From: Mycteria americana
Lineage: Eukaryota > Chordata > Aves > Ciconiiformes > Ciconiidae
Reading direction: 5' to 3'
DNA length: 64,000 nucleotides
Assembly (NCBI RefSeq): GCF_035582795.1
Contig: NC_134367.1
Location: 52,917,562-52,981,561 of the forward strand
Below, piece by piece: positions 1-12,000 of this stretch (positions within the stretch are counted from its first letter, which is position 1; each line of letters opens with the position of its first letter). The notes under the pieces are model-generated. The model searched no databases and was not told where the DNA came from. It worked only from the letters and a program-made list of their open reading frames with translations. Both the position numbers and the translations under genes were made by a program.

Positions 1-1564
1 AAAAAACAAAACATGTTCTACATGTTAGCTTAATGCTAATGATGTTCTCAACTTATGCAGCAGAAAAAGAGTCCTAGAGCTTAAATCTTGCTGATCTTAG
101 ATCCTTCTGTTTTTTAAAAGTACAAGAGGAAAACTGCACAAATTCCTATTAACCTGTGTGATATTCTGTATTTTACGCAATTTGCCACATAGTGCCTCAT
201 CTTCAAAACTTTCAACATGTGTTTTATCTTCATGTCTGAAATAATGTTGATGTTCACGATGTACTATTAAAAGACATTTTGCCTTAATTAGTGTATTCTG
301 TTCAGGCATTAATTTTTATCAAAATACAGTTTATAGGTATATCTTGTATTAAGAATAACGGGAACCTGGCCTGTGTATTTGGAAAAGCTCTGCTGTAGAG
401 GAAGGGAATGAGCTGATAGAACTGCTGCCTTACTCTCCCACTCCTTTTAAAAAAAAAATGAAATTAAATAACAAGAATTTCCAACTTTGTCACAATGTAG
501 ACACACAGTAACCACAGAAGCTTCTGTAACCCTGCAGTTGCGCTTCTGGTGCTGGTGTAATGCTTTATGCCAGACTCCTTCACCTTGTGTATTTTCCAAA
601 GGCTTCTGAAAGTTGTTCCACTTTGTAGAACTTGTATTAAGTGGAGCTTAGAAAATAACATCTTTTTTTCATGCAAATACGTATATTTTTATTTGTTAAT
701 TTAAAATGGAGGTTAAATTAATTTCCTAGAGGAAATAACAGCACTTTAAATTTATTTACTGTAACCTAAATAGACCATTAGCTGCAGTTTGATCTAAATT
801 TCTTTGATCCTTTTTAAGATACTAGAGCATTTTCTATACCAGTTCAGCATTGTTGGTTTTGTTGTGATTACTAGAACAGTATTATCTGGTATATTCTTTG
901 TATTTAATATACTTAAAGTAACATGTATGATGATAGACTGAAAAATTATCATTATGTTTTACTTTTTTTAACAGTACACTGATTCTACAGCAAGATTGGC
1001 TAAACCCTTTGTAACAGTTGTTATCACTGCTTAACTAAGCCTCCTATAAAAATGGAAAGAAAACTCCTTCTTCCCCCACCCCTGATATTTAACATTACAA
1101 TTGACCTTGAGGTCTTCTGCAATGACTAAAACTACTTTTATTACATTTTTTTGAGGACTAATAAATATTCATTTAATTGCATGTCTTGCCATTCTTTCAG
1201 GAGTCTGCTACCTTCTGTAAAATCATATCCTCTGCAGAACTCTCTTATCTACTTCCATAAATCCTGTTTTAAAGATGTACTTTTCTTCATATGAAGCTGA
1301 CAGTTGGAGAAAGCTTTACAGTCTGGAATCCATTGCTTTTCTCCAATACCAAAACAAACTTTTTATTTTATATTTACCATGATATGGAATACTTATTTTA
1401 CTGTTATTACCTTATGTTGTTTTGGGGGTTTTTTTTGACTATCTTTTTAAGGAATTGCTGTAATCTGGATTCTGCTGTATCTGTCTTGTCTGGTCTTACA
1501 GCAAGAAATTTGCCTGGGCTAATAGAGACCTGACATCTGTGCAATTTTGTCCCTCTTTTTGTAG
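1..1564 (+). other. GTF3C6: Intron of GTF3C6 (upstream exons outside window)
   Basis: This AT-rich stretch precedes the first recognisable GTF3C6 exon and ends in a pyrimidine tract and AG at 1563-1564. I looked for the N-terminal coding part of the gene (acidic leader and the conserved segment before the GIETERP motif) and did not find it, so it must lie before the window. No repeat or RNA gene is recognisable here. Confidence 0.6.
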
Positions 1565-1628
1565 GGAATAGAGACAGAGAGGCCCATTTTGCAAGTGGAC
1601 AGATATGTATTTGCAGGAGAATATGAAG
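1565..1628 (+). CDS. GTF3C6: GTF3C6 coding exon (GIETERP...GEYE)
   Basis: The acceptor is a pyrimidine tract with TAG at 1562-1564, and the donor is GTAGGA at 1629. The exon is 64 nt, starts in phase 0 and leaves one base (G) that joins the next exon to make Asp. Confidence 0.9.
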
Positions 1629-4600
1629 GTAGGAAAAATGGTGTAGATACAATTGCTCCTTTTTCATGTGACCCAAAAAACTTTCTTAAGGTCAGTTAAT
1701 TGCACTGAAAATGGAGAAACATGGTCCTGTGAGGCACTGAAGTTCCAGGTGGTGTTTGTATAACACCATATAGAGCAGCACCAGTCTGAGTTCACTGCTA
1801 AATTAGCCATGCATCCATGCTACTTACTGGAAAGTATGCCTGGAAGCTGACTCTGGGGTGCACCAGCTGGTATTTCTGCAGGGAAAAATGTGGGACATAA
1901 AATGCCTTAAAGTAAGTGCTTGTTGTCTCCTGTATAAGCAGGACTGATATGTTGTGCAATCTGTAGTTCTCCCATTTGCCTTACGGTGACAACATTGGTC
2001 TGGAAGAAAATTATCTGGAATCCTCCCTTGTAGTGACTTTCAATGACCGTGATACTCCTGTCTGTTCCCAAGTTGGCAGTGTGGTTACCAGTGCTGGGCC
2101 TGTGTGAGGGGCTGGAGGTCAGAACATTCCCAGAGCTGTGCCAGTGGGTGCAGTATCTACAGCTGATACAAATTAGTCTCTAAAACTTTCTCACTTTGTT
2201 TTCCATAGATACCTTGGGAACCTGTGTGGTTTTTGAAGAAAACACAGAGCATGGTAATTGTTGTGATTTGATGTCCAGTTTGTTGTGGTAGCCTGGCAGA
2301 TTAAAAATATTTATCTTATTTCAGCTATAATGGAATTCACTATAATGATTGGGGTTTGGGTATTGTTTTTTCTCCTTTCTTCATAGTAGATGCAGAAGGC
2401 AACCAAAAAGTACAGCTGAAATACAAGTGCCACACAATGAAGAAGTTGAACATGACACGGACACTTTTGACAGAAAAGAAGGAAGGAGAAGAGAATGTTG
2501 GTTAGTGCCACTGCTCTTATGCATAGGGACATGGATGGATTAAGCTTAGGAGTGTCAGCTTCGATTAAGTTTTTGATTCAAGAGCATGCAGGAAGTTCAT
2601 GCAGGAAGTTAGAGGAACTTTCTTCTTTAGGCAACAAATGTGGATATTTAAATACAAAAATACAAAATAAAACAAACACACAAAAAAAAGAGAGATTCCT
2701 TCTGACCAGTGCTGCCTCCCAAAGTGGCTAGTAGGAGATTCCTACAAAAGAGTGTAAGAGGAGGGCAAACATATGCTGATGTTCCCTGGTATATTTTTCT
2801 GTCATCTAAAAGTTTTGGCACTAGTTCTGAAATCGGAGGTGCTGTTTAGTAGTTCTGCATTGATATTTTAAGAATATGTAGCCATTTTACATTAAATATG
2901 GGCAGTCAGCTGGACATTGGTCATAGGAGGTATAGCATGAAATGTCATCTAGAATCTAACCAAACCAGCATTCTTATCAACACCATGTACCATTTCTTCT
3001 CTCCATAGAATTAAGTAAGTAATATTAAACAAACTATTGTTTTTAAAGTGCAGTAGACTAGAGAATATGTTGCTTAATACAAAGGCCTATTTTGTTCTGG
3101 AGGAGCAATAGTGATGATAGCTGCTGAAAAACACTTTGTTGCTGTACCCTGACAGAAGTTTAGTGTGCATACAAAGTAACTACAACATCTTGTGAATTGG
3201 TGATATGTACTGCCTAAACATCTAAGTGGGAAAGGAATCCCAGTTCTATTTGGCATCAGTTCGATACGTGTTGTAAGAGCTTGATATACTTAAGTTCAGG
3301 AGATGACGCACATTCTTACACTATCTCTGATGTCATTTCCTATCATATTACCAGATGTTCTAAGATTTAGGTGAACAAACATATTATTTTCTTTATTGCA
3401 TTTGTAAAATACTTTCTCAGCACTTTTAATTACATTTAAGTTATTTTAAGAGTCTAAGGGTGGTGTATGACACCTAAATACAACAGGAACTGCCATACTG
3501 GATTGGACCAAAGGTGACTAGTCCTGTGTTGTATTTCTGACTATGGACAGCAGTAATGGATATGTGGAAAGTAGTAGGAGGGGGACATATACTTGAGTAA
3601 TCCTATCTTTTGGCTATCCTTCCAGTATTCAGCAGTTCATGAATATCCTGACAAGAGTTTTCATCTGGACTACTATGTCTTCAGTCCATAAAGGCTCTGC
3701 CATCTTCACTTGCTTTTTGAATCTGTCTATACTTTTGACTTCTACCGCCTTTTATGGCAGTTAGTTTTCAAATCACATTTCTGTTTGTGGAAAAAGTACA
3801 ACTTTACTGTGGGTTTTCTTGATTGTTTGTTTGCTTTTGTGGTTGTTAAAGTATGATCTGGTGCTTCCAATGAGTATGAGTGAGTTAGTTTGTTACCAGA
3901 ATTAGGAGATAAGTCAATCCCTACCTGTATTCCCAGTACAGCCTTATAAACATCTGCCTCCTCTAAGCTGTCTCCTCCAAGTAGAATTCTAGTCTCTGTC
4001 GGTTTTTGTTGCCTTTTTTGTGGTTTTTGTTGTTTGTTTTTAAAGTCTCTTCCCATGTAGACCTAACTTTTTACTCTCACCAATTCTTGTTTCTCTTTTC
4101 TAGTTTTACAGTATGGGTTGAGCAGGACACAGTACTTGTGACATGGATGTAGGATAGTTTTCTATCTTGACATTCCAGCTTTTCATTACTTTCCTAATAA
4201 TTTTATCTCCATTGTGGCTGCTCTTTAGAGAATGAGCTGGTGACTCGGTCACTGAACCACACACAATGCCTCCAGTATCTGGATAAAAACATGTAGCTGT
4301 ATGTCTTGGTTAAGTTGGTTTAGCCTATGCATGTTGTTAATTTATCGACAGTTAAGTTTCTCTTAATTTTAAGCTGGTCTTTCGTTATCAAATGCCTTTC
4401 TGTTATTCATTGCCTTATTTTTCAATGAAAATCAATAGTTTAAGCCCCATGGCGAGACTCACCACAGAAATTACTGGTGGTCCAAATTTTTGAAAGACAT
4501 CTTTCTATCCTAAGTGGTTCTTTTACTTAAATGTTGGTCAGGCTCAGCCTTAATAACAGTGAACTTAAAATAAGAAAAAACTGCTGTTATCTCTTAACTC

Positions 4601-4933
4601 CTTTTGTAACTATATCAATTTTCCTTCTTTGGATCAGGTGGAGTGGAGTGGCTACAGATCAAGGACAGAGATTTTTCCTACAGCAGGCCTAATACAATTT
4701 GCAGCTTTTTGCGTGAAAAAGAAGATTCTGAGGAGTCGGCTCAGGCCCAAGACAAATTGACTGAAGAGTCAGAGGGAGAGGTGAGTGGTGGCGGAAATTC
4801 TGACATGAATTGTGATCTGGAGAAGCAGCACAGCTTGGAAATAGATGCCTCTATTCCTCTGCCTGACAGCCCTGCTTCTGGGGCAGAGGATTCTCCTTCT
4901 GGAAGTGTTGCCTTAGATGATGCCCCTCCATGA
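1565..4933 (+). CDS. GTF3C6: General transcription factor IIIC subunit 6 (TFIIIC35), 3' part of gene
   Basis: Spliced coding exons 1565-1628, 2209-2253, 2387-2500 and 4638-4933 give 172 codons plus TGA, all with GT/AG borders and matching phases (0, 1, 1, 1). GTF3C6 is a small subunit of TFIIIC, which binds the internal promoters of tRNA genes and, through TFIIIA, of 5S rRNA genes, and recruits TFIIIB and Pol III in the nucleus. Recognition rests on conserved stretches such as GIETERPILQVD, VFAGEYEDTLGTCV, KYKCHTMKKL, TRTLLTEKKEGEEN and GGVEWLQIKD, which form the TFIIIC sub6 beta-rich domain; the tail after about residue 95 of this part is acidic, Ser-rich and weakly conserved. The human protein is 213 residues, so roughly 40-45 N-terminal residues are missing because the window begins inside the gene, not because the gene is broken. 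RPF2 follows about 3.8 kb downstream on the same strand, as in human 6q21. Confidence 0.93.
2209..2253 (+). CDS. GTF3C6: GTF3C6 coding exon (DTLGTCVVFEENTEH)
   Basis: The exon is 45 nt, with acceptor CCATAG ending at 2208 and donor GTAATT at 2254. Both ends are phase 1. It is one of the most conserved parts of the protein (DTLGTCV). Confidence 0.9.
2387..2500 (+). CDS. GTF3C6: GTF3C6 coding exon (VDAEGN...EGEENV)
   Basis: The exon is 114 nt, with acceptor TTCATAG ending at 2386 and donor GTTAGT at 2501. It encodes the basic, conserved KYKCHTMKKL segment. A second AG three bases downstream (2388-2389) would remove one residue; the phase match with the previous exon supports 2387. Confidence 0.9.
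2585..2610. repeat. 13-bp tandem duplication
   Basis: CATGCAGGAAGTT occurs twice back to back (2585-2597 and 2598-2610) without a mismatch, inside a GTF3C6 intron. This is most likely replication slippage. Confidence 0.9.
3480..3815 (-). repeat. Ancient CR1/L3-like LINE 3' tail, antisense
   Basis: The segment starts with GGAACTGCCATACTGGATTG followed by a GACCAAAGGT box, then a diverged run ending near an AAAAAGTACAACTTT box. This order is that of the 3' untranslated tail of old amniote CR1-type LINEs read on the opposite strand. It is heavily diverged and lies in the last GTF3C6 intron. The match is from memory of repeat consensus shape, so the boundaries are approximate. Confidence 0.6.
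4638..4933 (+). CDS. GTF3C6: GTF3C6 last coding exon
   Basis: Acceptor GGATCAG ends at 4637, and the stop TGA is at 4931-4933. The exon encodes the conserved GGVEWLQIKDRDFSYSRPNT segment and then an acidic, Ser/Pro-rich tail typical of the poorly conserved C terminus of this subunit. The start in phase 1 completes a Gly codon with the previous exon. Confidence 0.92.
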
Positions 4934-5267
4934 TATCAGCTCTGATCTTTTCAGGATTTCTTCATGGAGCTAATGGGCCAACTTTTAAATGCCAGATTCT
5001 ATAGGCTGTGACGTGGTTTCCAATTTAACTGAGCAATTAGTGGAAAAACGGACATTGTGTTCTTGTGCATTGCTTTTATGTTTGGATTATAGTGGGGAGA
5101 GCTTAAGTGTTTTTTTAAAAATGCTGATTGGAAATGTGTCTATCCCTACCTCAAAATTGAAGAAGAAATGGTTACAAAATTAAAAAAAAAAAACACCTTA
5201 GAAGAATGTTGATGTATTGCACAGTCTGGAACATTTTGTAAAAAGAAAAAAAAATATAATTGTTTAA

Positions 5268-5273
5268 AATAAA
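5268..5273 (+). terminator. GTF3C6: Polyadenylation signal AATAAA of GTF3C6
   Basis: This is the first canonical AATAAA downstream of the GTF3C6 stop, about 335 nt beyond it. It is followed by a TG/T-rich stretch (5300-5312), as expected for a 3' end. Cleavage is probably near 5285-5295. Confidence 0.75.
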
Positions 5274-5454
5274 ACCGTGAATTTTTCAAGTATAGCTTCA
5301 CCTTGTGTGTCATATTCAGCTGCATACTATGTCTGTTCTTGTAAGCAGCTATTGAAAGAAAAATTGAAATAAGTGTGGCTTTTATTACTTGTTTGATTAC
5401 TCATCAAATTGCTTAGTCTGAATTTTCTCTAGCGTCCTTTGTCCCCTTCATGGA

Positions 5455-5595
5455 TCTTAGAAATCTTCCATGTGGGAAGGAACTTCAGGAAGTCTCTTGT
5501 CCAGCTTCCTACTTAAAGTAGAGTCAACACTGAATTCAGACCAAGTTGCTCAGAGCTTTGTCCAGTCAGGTCTTGAAAACCCCTGTGGACTAGTC
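5455..5595 (-). repeat. CR1 LINE 3'-end fragment, antisense
   Basis: It reads like the reverse strand of a CR1 3' end: a GGGAAGGAACTTCAGGAAGT box, then GTCCAGCTTCCT, then GTTGCTCAGAGCTTTGTCCA and AGTCAGGTCTTGAAAACC. It is old and has no intact terminal decamers. It sits just after the GTF3C6 3' end. Confidence 0.65.
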
Positions 5596-5599
5596 AGCA

Positions 5600-8430
5600 A
5601 CCGAAATCTAGGTCTTAATGAGGCATCTGTCACTCTTCCCTCCCCCATCTTGTATATAATATACTATAAGTTATACAAAAGGAAGTGGGTTTTTTTTTTC
5701 CTCCTCCCAGTAACTTCTCAGCTCTGATCATCTCCTGTAGCATTTTTCTGAAGGTTTTTATGCCTAAGATCCTGTAACCGTGCATCAGTGGTTCCCGAAC
5801 TGATCCATGTGACTACTGTGGCCCCTAGCTAGTCCGTGGGTTGATATTACATACTGCTACATCACTTATTGTCGCGCAGTATTTCATATAAAAGTTGAGT
5901 ATGTGATGCATTCATAGTAATGTTTTTAAAAGCACAGCATTTTTTTAAACATAAAACATTTTCTTGTGACCTTTCTTCCTTCCTACCTTTCTCTGCCTCC
6001 CTCAAAATAGTTTAACTGCAACAATGCTGTGAGGATGGGAATGCCTAAGTAATTCCAGCATAATTATGTAATTTAATTAGCGATGATCAGAGGAGAAGTT
6101 CACCCCCAGCATTGTTCACAGCACAGGGTCAGTAAAGATAAGTCATCAAAACAGTGCAACAGTTTCAAACCATCAATCCCACTATTCCGTTTTTCAGTGT
6201 AGAAGCAACTTAAATCATGGGGAAGAGGAGGCAGGGAGAGGAAGGTGAGGAAGAAGAGGGAACATGTTCTGTACACCTCCAGCCTGGGTACAGATCTTTC
6301 ATGTGGTAGTGTCTGCGCTTCAGGTTTCAGGGAGACCGCTTAGCCTTCCCTCTGGATTTAACTGCAATCGTGGAAGTTTAAAAGCACTGTTGGAAGTTTT
6401 AAAAGCATTGTTCAAACTTGATTTTTATGGTGCTGATAGACAGAGGATAATTATAACTGAAATAACAATCTTGGGAATATTATGAACTGGTATAACACAT
6501 GCTCTTGTCTGCAGTGGGGTGCGTTTGTGGTGCTGGGCTGCACTTGCTGACAGCTGAACCTCCTGCTAGAGAGGCTGGGTGTGCCGCAGATAGAAAGCGC
6601 TCACTATCCTAGCTTCTGCCGCTGAGAACAGAGAGGTGCTTCCAAGAGTTTGTTCTCTGTCAGCGTGCAAACGTAGCAACTCTCATGTTTTGTTAACCAG
6701 TTGCTAAATCTGTCACTATGTACGTGTAAATTTTTTTATTACGTGCAAGGAGTATTCTAGCAGAATTGGTTTCTGACCTTTTTCAGCCTTTTCTTTCAGT
6801 TAGTATACCAAAGCTCTTTCTTTGTTCTAGTTTCTCTGGGAATCAGTATTACTTTTTTTTAACATTTTATGGATATCATAAACTATGAGTACCTTCATAA
6901 TAATGTTGTTTGGATTTTAAATGTTATTTATAATGCTCAAACTTTTGTTTCTATTACTATTAGCCCTGACTTTTGCAACCATACTCGTTCTTTACCCATC
7001 TTTTCTCCCTTCCTCCCAGAAAGCACGTGCTATGAGTCCACTGTTGCCAATAGCAAATTCTTCAGCTTTACTGATTTCACCCAAAAAAGCCCAACAAGTT
7101 GGTTATTTCAAGTACAGTTCAAAATTGGTGGGTGGGTGTGTGTGTGGAGTAAAAAGAGTGTTGGGCGAGTATGATAGCTGGACATAGGATTGCTACCGTA
7201 ATAATCCTTGCCTGGGTATTGCGTATTGTTCACATCCTTGTGCCTAGACACTAGACCATCTTGGTGATTCCTTGCCATGTCTGGCATTGAGCGCTTTTTC
7301 TTTGCACATTGTGACAGTTAGCAGTGTATATGATATTCAGACTACTGATAAAATAAGCGTTCATTTTCAGCACTTTAAAAAACAAAAAAAGATTTAAAAA
7401 AAACTTTGGAAAAGATTCAGAGGCAAGTGGGCTTACAACAGCAGAGTGCAGCACAGGAAGTGTTTAGCTTGCAGGAAGGCTGGGAGATGAGTCTATTCTG
7501 AGTTAGACGTAGGCAGGCAGGGGATGATTGCTCTGCTTTAGGTCTTTGGATTTTGAAGGGTAGTTTGGCTTTCTTGTACCTTCAATTTTCAAGTCGCAAT
7601 CAAACGCCTTGTCATCTCTAGAGAGGTTGTAGAAAAGCTCTTTGTCTAATTAAAATGAAAGGCAATATGTCAAATATCCAAGATCTATTAAATCAACTTT
7701 TGGCATTTCGTACTATTCTGTATACTCCACAAAGTGTAAATCCCTCAGAGGAGAGAAAACAGAAATATTTTTCTTGCCCTGTGAAGGCCCAGGCTAGCCA
7801 AACCAATATTCAGGACTGAAACTGGAAGGGGATATAAGTAAACAAAATTGGACAGAAGCTCATGACCAGGCTGCTGCTTCTATTCTATCCTCAACACCGA
7901 CTTGAGGAGCAAGTGCAACAACCTGAACAAATTTGAGCAACTCTGATCAGCTGACTGGGGGCCTGCGGGCTTTGGAACAACCGGGAGCTTTTTAGATTAA
8001 GAGTAGGTCCCAGTTTAAAAGTGATGCTACCGCATCAGGGATTTTAGGCGGAAATAAACCTTTGGCCTTTGGTTTCCATTACGTGTAAGGTCACGTTCTC
8101 CAGTCATTATAGTGGCATCGGTCTCTCCATGTAAGTCAATTTTCGGGGAAATTTGGCTTAAACTGGCATGCTTTAGATGGCACGCTTTAGCTGTACAACT
8201 TTAATGTGGTTCCGAACGCACTAGGGATGAGAGGAGGGTCAGCAACAAGGTCAGAAACGAGGTGATCCGCCACTGCTGCAGTTACCTACAGTTGCGTAAC
8301 TGCACCATTATTTGCGTGTTAATTAATTTGCACCCACTACCCGGTTCAGTAGGGGAAAGCAGCATGTACCTCAAATGCTGAAGGTGCAGGAGCACGGCAA
8401 CGCCGAGGGCGTGTCCCTAAACGGGAAGAA
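5600..8430. other. Intergenic, GTF3C6 to RPF2
   Basis: This is AT-rich sequence between the GTF3C6 polyadenylation site and the RPF2 promoter. I see short low-complexity runs (GT-rich at 7130-7145, A-rich at 7378-7402) but no coding exon, RNA gene or assignable repeat. Confidence 0.5.
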
Positions 8431-9000
8431 TTATTTTAAACGCCAAGAAGTGCCCGACGCGGCGGCTACGCGACGCGCGCGTCAGCAGCGCCTGCCAGGA
8501 GAGGGGAAACGTTCTCACAGGTGGCGTCACTCCACGGCGCGCCGCTGGGGGGGGCGGAGCGGGGGGGGCGGGGCTTGCTCCGCGCATGCTCACTGCCCGA
8601 ACTCGAGCGCTTTCTGGCGCCCGCCTTGCCCTCGCCCCCTTCCCGCGGCGGATGTGAGGTAGCGGATGTTGCTGCCTGACGGCTGTGGGGCGCGCACGTG
8701 AGGCGACTCGGCAGCGATGGACGCGCTGGACCGGGTGGTGTGAGTGTGGCGGGGGGGCAACGGTCACCCCCTCCCGGCCCGTGAGGGCTGCGGCCTCGTG
8801 GGGCGGCGCCCCGATCACCGCGGAGTGGCCGGTACCGGGCGGGGGGTGCTGAGCGGCTTGCCCGGGCGCCGGGGAGCGTGAGCGGGCCCTGCGGCGAGGC
8901 GGGGACGCCGAGCAGCGGTCGGCTGTGGGGGCCGGGCGGCGCCGGTCTTGGGGGGCGGGGAGTGTTGCAAGGGGGGAGGCCGGCAGAGAGAAAAGGCCTA
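8430..9000 (+). promoter_or_regulatory. RPF2: CpG-island promoter of RPF2
   Basis: GC and CpG content rise sharply against the AT-rich flanks, and the island spans the RPF2 start codon at 8717. There are G-rich Sp1/KLF-type boxes at 8547-8573, an NRF-1-like GCGCATGC at 8582-8589, and an E-box CACGTG at 8696-8701. No TATA box is evident, which fits a housekeeping ribosome-biogenesis gene with dispersed initiation. The probable transcription start lies between about 8600 and 8700. Confidence 0.75.
8717..8739 (+). CDS. RPF2: RPF2 exon 1 (coding part)
   Basis: This 23-nt coding stub (MDALDRV plus two bases of Val) has donor GTGAGT at 8740. The ATG lies inside the CpG island. Confidence 0.95.
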
Positions 9001-12000
9001 TGGAAAACGTGCGGGAAGGAGGAAAACCGAGCGCTGCCGTCTTCTTGTTGGTGGTAGATCAGCCCTTACCCGGTCGGTAACTTAAAGGATCCGCGGTGAC
9101 CAGCGGGTATTTATGTATTTCTGTACGCTTGAAAGAGCTATTTTCATCTCTAGTTGGAAGTACCTGTGTGGGATTTTTTGTTTGTTTGTTTTTTAAAAGA
9201 AAATAAATGTAATGCTTTACAGAGAAGATATTAAAAGCTTTACATTCATCTAGTCGAGAAATGTAGTTCTTAAGCCTTGCAGTTATTAATTTATATAAGC
9301 TCCGTGCCCCTGCTAAGGCTGGCGTATTTCACCCAAATAATGCATGGTACTGCTCTCTGGTTCGTGCCAACAGGCATGCCGTACCTGAGCTTTTCTTTTG
9401 GATGCCGTTGATGGTCTTTGAAGGACTTTGTTTTCTTCTCATATGCGAGTCTGACTTGGGGCGGGAGCGGGTGTGGGGGAAGCTTTCAGCCTGGCAGTAG
9501 TCGGTGGGAATTCTGGTATAGCTTAAGCTCTAAATTAGCAGGAACTGAAAAGCCCGAGGCTGTAAAATCACCTTTGCTAGCTTGGGGGGAAGAGAGGAAG
9601 AGGAGCTGCAGTAAAACACATTCATCTGAGACTGGGCTTTTAGCATTGATTGTAATTCTGCAGGTTGGGATTAGTTTGAGTCACTGAAACAAGTTACTTG
9701 AACACAGCTTGTTCCAATTCTTATTTCGTTTTACTGTTTACTGCAGTGTTGGCTGTTGTTACTAATATTAAGTTTTTAACTGTTAATTTATTGTTACAGA
9801 AAGCCTAAAACTAAGAGAGCAAAAAGATTCCTTGAGAAGAGAGAACCGAAACTTAAAGAAAATACGAAAAATGCTATGCTCATAAAAGGAGGAAATGCAA
9901 ACTTAACAGTGACTGAAGTGCTTAAAGACATTGTAAGTTGTTGGACAGATGTGTGCAACTTTTAGTTGTACTACCTTTTCTGCTATACCAAGGGTACCTT
10001 CCTTTCTCTTTTTCTTACAGTTTGCATGTTGTCTGCTGCAAGATCAATTATTTTCATCCTCTCTCTGTTCCCCAAATTTCAGATTGACTGGTATTCCAAG
10101 GGTGTCATTACCTACCCCTTGATAGACATCATTTTTTTCCTATTTCCTCTTTGCCGGAAGTTTTAAGCTTATTCTCTTCATTATTATTTTTTCCATGGTT
10201 GTCCAGTATATAAGGTTAAGTGTTACAAGTCCATTTGAAAACAAGAGAATTAGGTACAGAATTGGGACTGGATCACACAGCTGAAGTCATATCCCAGAAT
10301 CCTGTAAACTGCTTGTGTGTATTGATATGGAGCTTTCAGCCTCTCCCAAAACTTAAATTTACCAATCCTGTCTCCTGACTCCATACCTGAAAATATTGTA
10401 GCTGTTCCTACACTCTTTTCTCTCCTTGCTTGGTCGTTTTCTTACCATCTTACGCCAATGATAATCAGGTGGTTGTTCACTCCTTGGTTTTCCTCATGCC
10501 ACTAGAAGCAGAGATTCCATTACATGGCTTTGATTTCAGCTCTTTCTCAGTTACTTTGTTTTTTCATAGTTTTTAGAAATAAGTCCTTCTGCAATTAGTT
10601 TGGAACCAAGATTAGTACTACTAACTTGAAGGGTATTATTGTGAGCAGACCTTTTGAAGTGACTTCTTTTCTAGACTGATTTGCACAAACAGTTACTCTA
10701 TTTCATGTGATCATGTAAGTTGTAGGGTTTTAGAAGAAGCAGTGCTGTGTACTTAAATGAATAGAGATAACGCGTGTTTAACTTCGTCTTTTGCAGTATG
10801 CAGTGAAGAAGCCTTTTGCTGTACTGTATAAAAAGTAAGTGGTCTCACTTTGACATCTTTGAGTCTTCTGACAAGACAGCATTTGGTAATTTCAAAGCAT
10901 GAATAGGGATGCTGGCTAGTGTGAGGGCTTGAACAATGGAAAGGGTTGCAGAAGGTGACTGAGATTCATCATACATTTCTGTGGACTGAAAACAAGCTAC
11001 ACGTGATCAGTGTTGGTGCTGAGCCCCGCCCTATGCCAAGTGTTACCGAGCAGGATTCAGCAAACTTGAACAGTTGGTTTCTCTGACTGATCTGTGCAAA
11101 CAACTAGTGATGTTCTGTGTCTGGTTGGTAGGCTGGAATTCTTATATCCGAATTCTTATAAATTTGAGTTACAGATTATAATGATAGTTACATCTTGCTC
11201 AAAATGGGAACCCAGTATCTGTAGTGCAGAGACATTAATTGTAATAGCTAAATTGAAATGTTGGATGAACAAGCAAAGGCAGTTGTTTATGAAGTGTCAC
11301 TGGTGGTGGTCTGGAAGTCAGGCCCCAGGAGACAGGAAACGTGGAGGAAAGTACTTAAAATGGCAACTGCGGCATTAAGGAACTCCTGGCAGTATTAATG
11401 TGGCTTATGGTTTGAACTAAAACTGAACTTATACTGCTGGAGTTTCCAGTAGAATGCAGAATTTTAATATTATCAGAGAGCTAATTAGAAGTGCTTATCT
11501 GGGCCTGGTTCGTTTTTTTGTTAATTTTTTTTCCCTTTTTTTTTTTTCCCTCCTCTCAGGAAAAATATTACTAGGCCTTTTGAGGATCAAACGTCATTGG
11601 TAAGTACAAACCACGTCTTCTCTTCTGACATTTTACAGCCTTAAAGTCATGAAGAACTTTATTGGAGGATAATTTGCTATTACTCCATGAGGAACTAGAT
11701 GAGAAACAGTTTATAGGAGTTTGGGTAAGTTGAAGGTAGAGCTATGTCTAGATTTATGGCGTCAGTAGGCATGTTGTTTTCCTCTGGCTGCAAGACAGAA
11801 TTGTCATGTTGTGAGGACTTTTTCTTTACCTTAAATGCATATTTCTGTAAACTGACACGCAAATGTAGGAGTCTGTAATGCTATTATAAGTAATGGTGCT
11901 TGATCTGAAAAGAAGAATAAAGCATTTTATTTTGGTTTTCTAAAAGTCAGTCCTCTAAAGTGCCACAGCTTATGAACAACTTGTTTTCAATTTGCTAAAT

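Noticed and set aside
8375..8818. Open frames on both strands across the RPF2 promoter
   Set aside because: Both are due to low stop-codon density in the CpG island. They do not continue into any exon.
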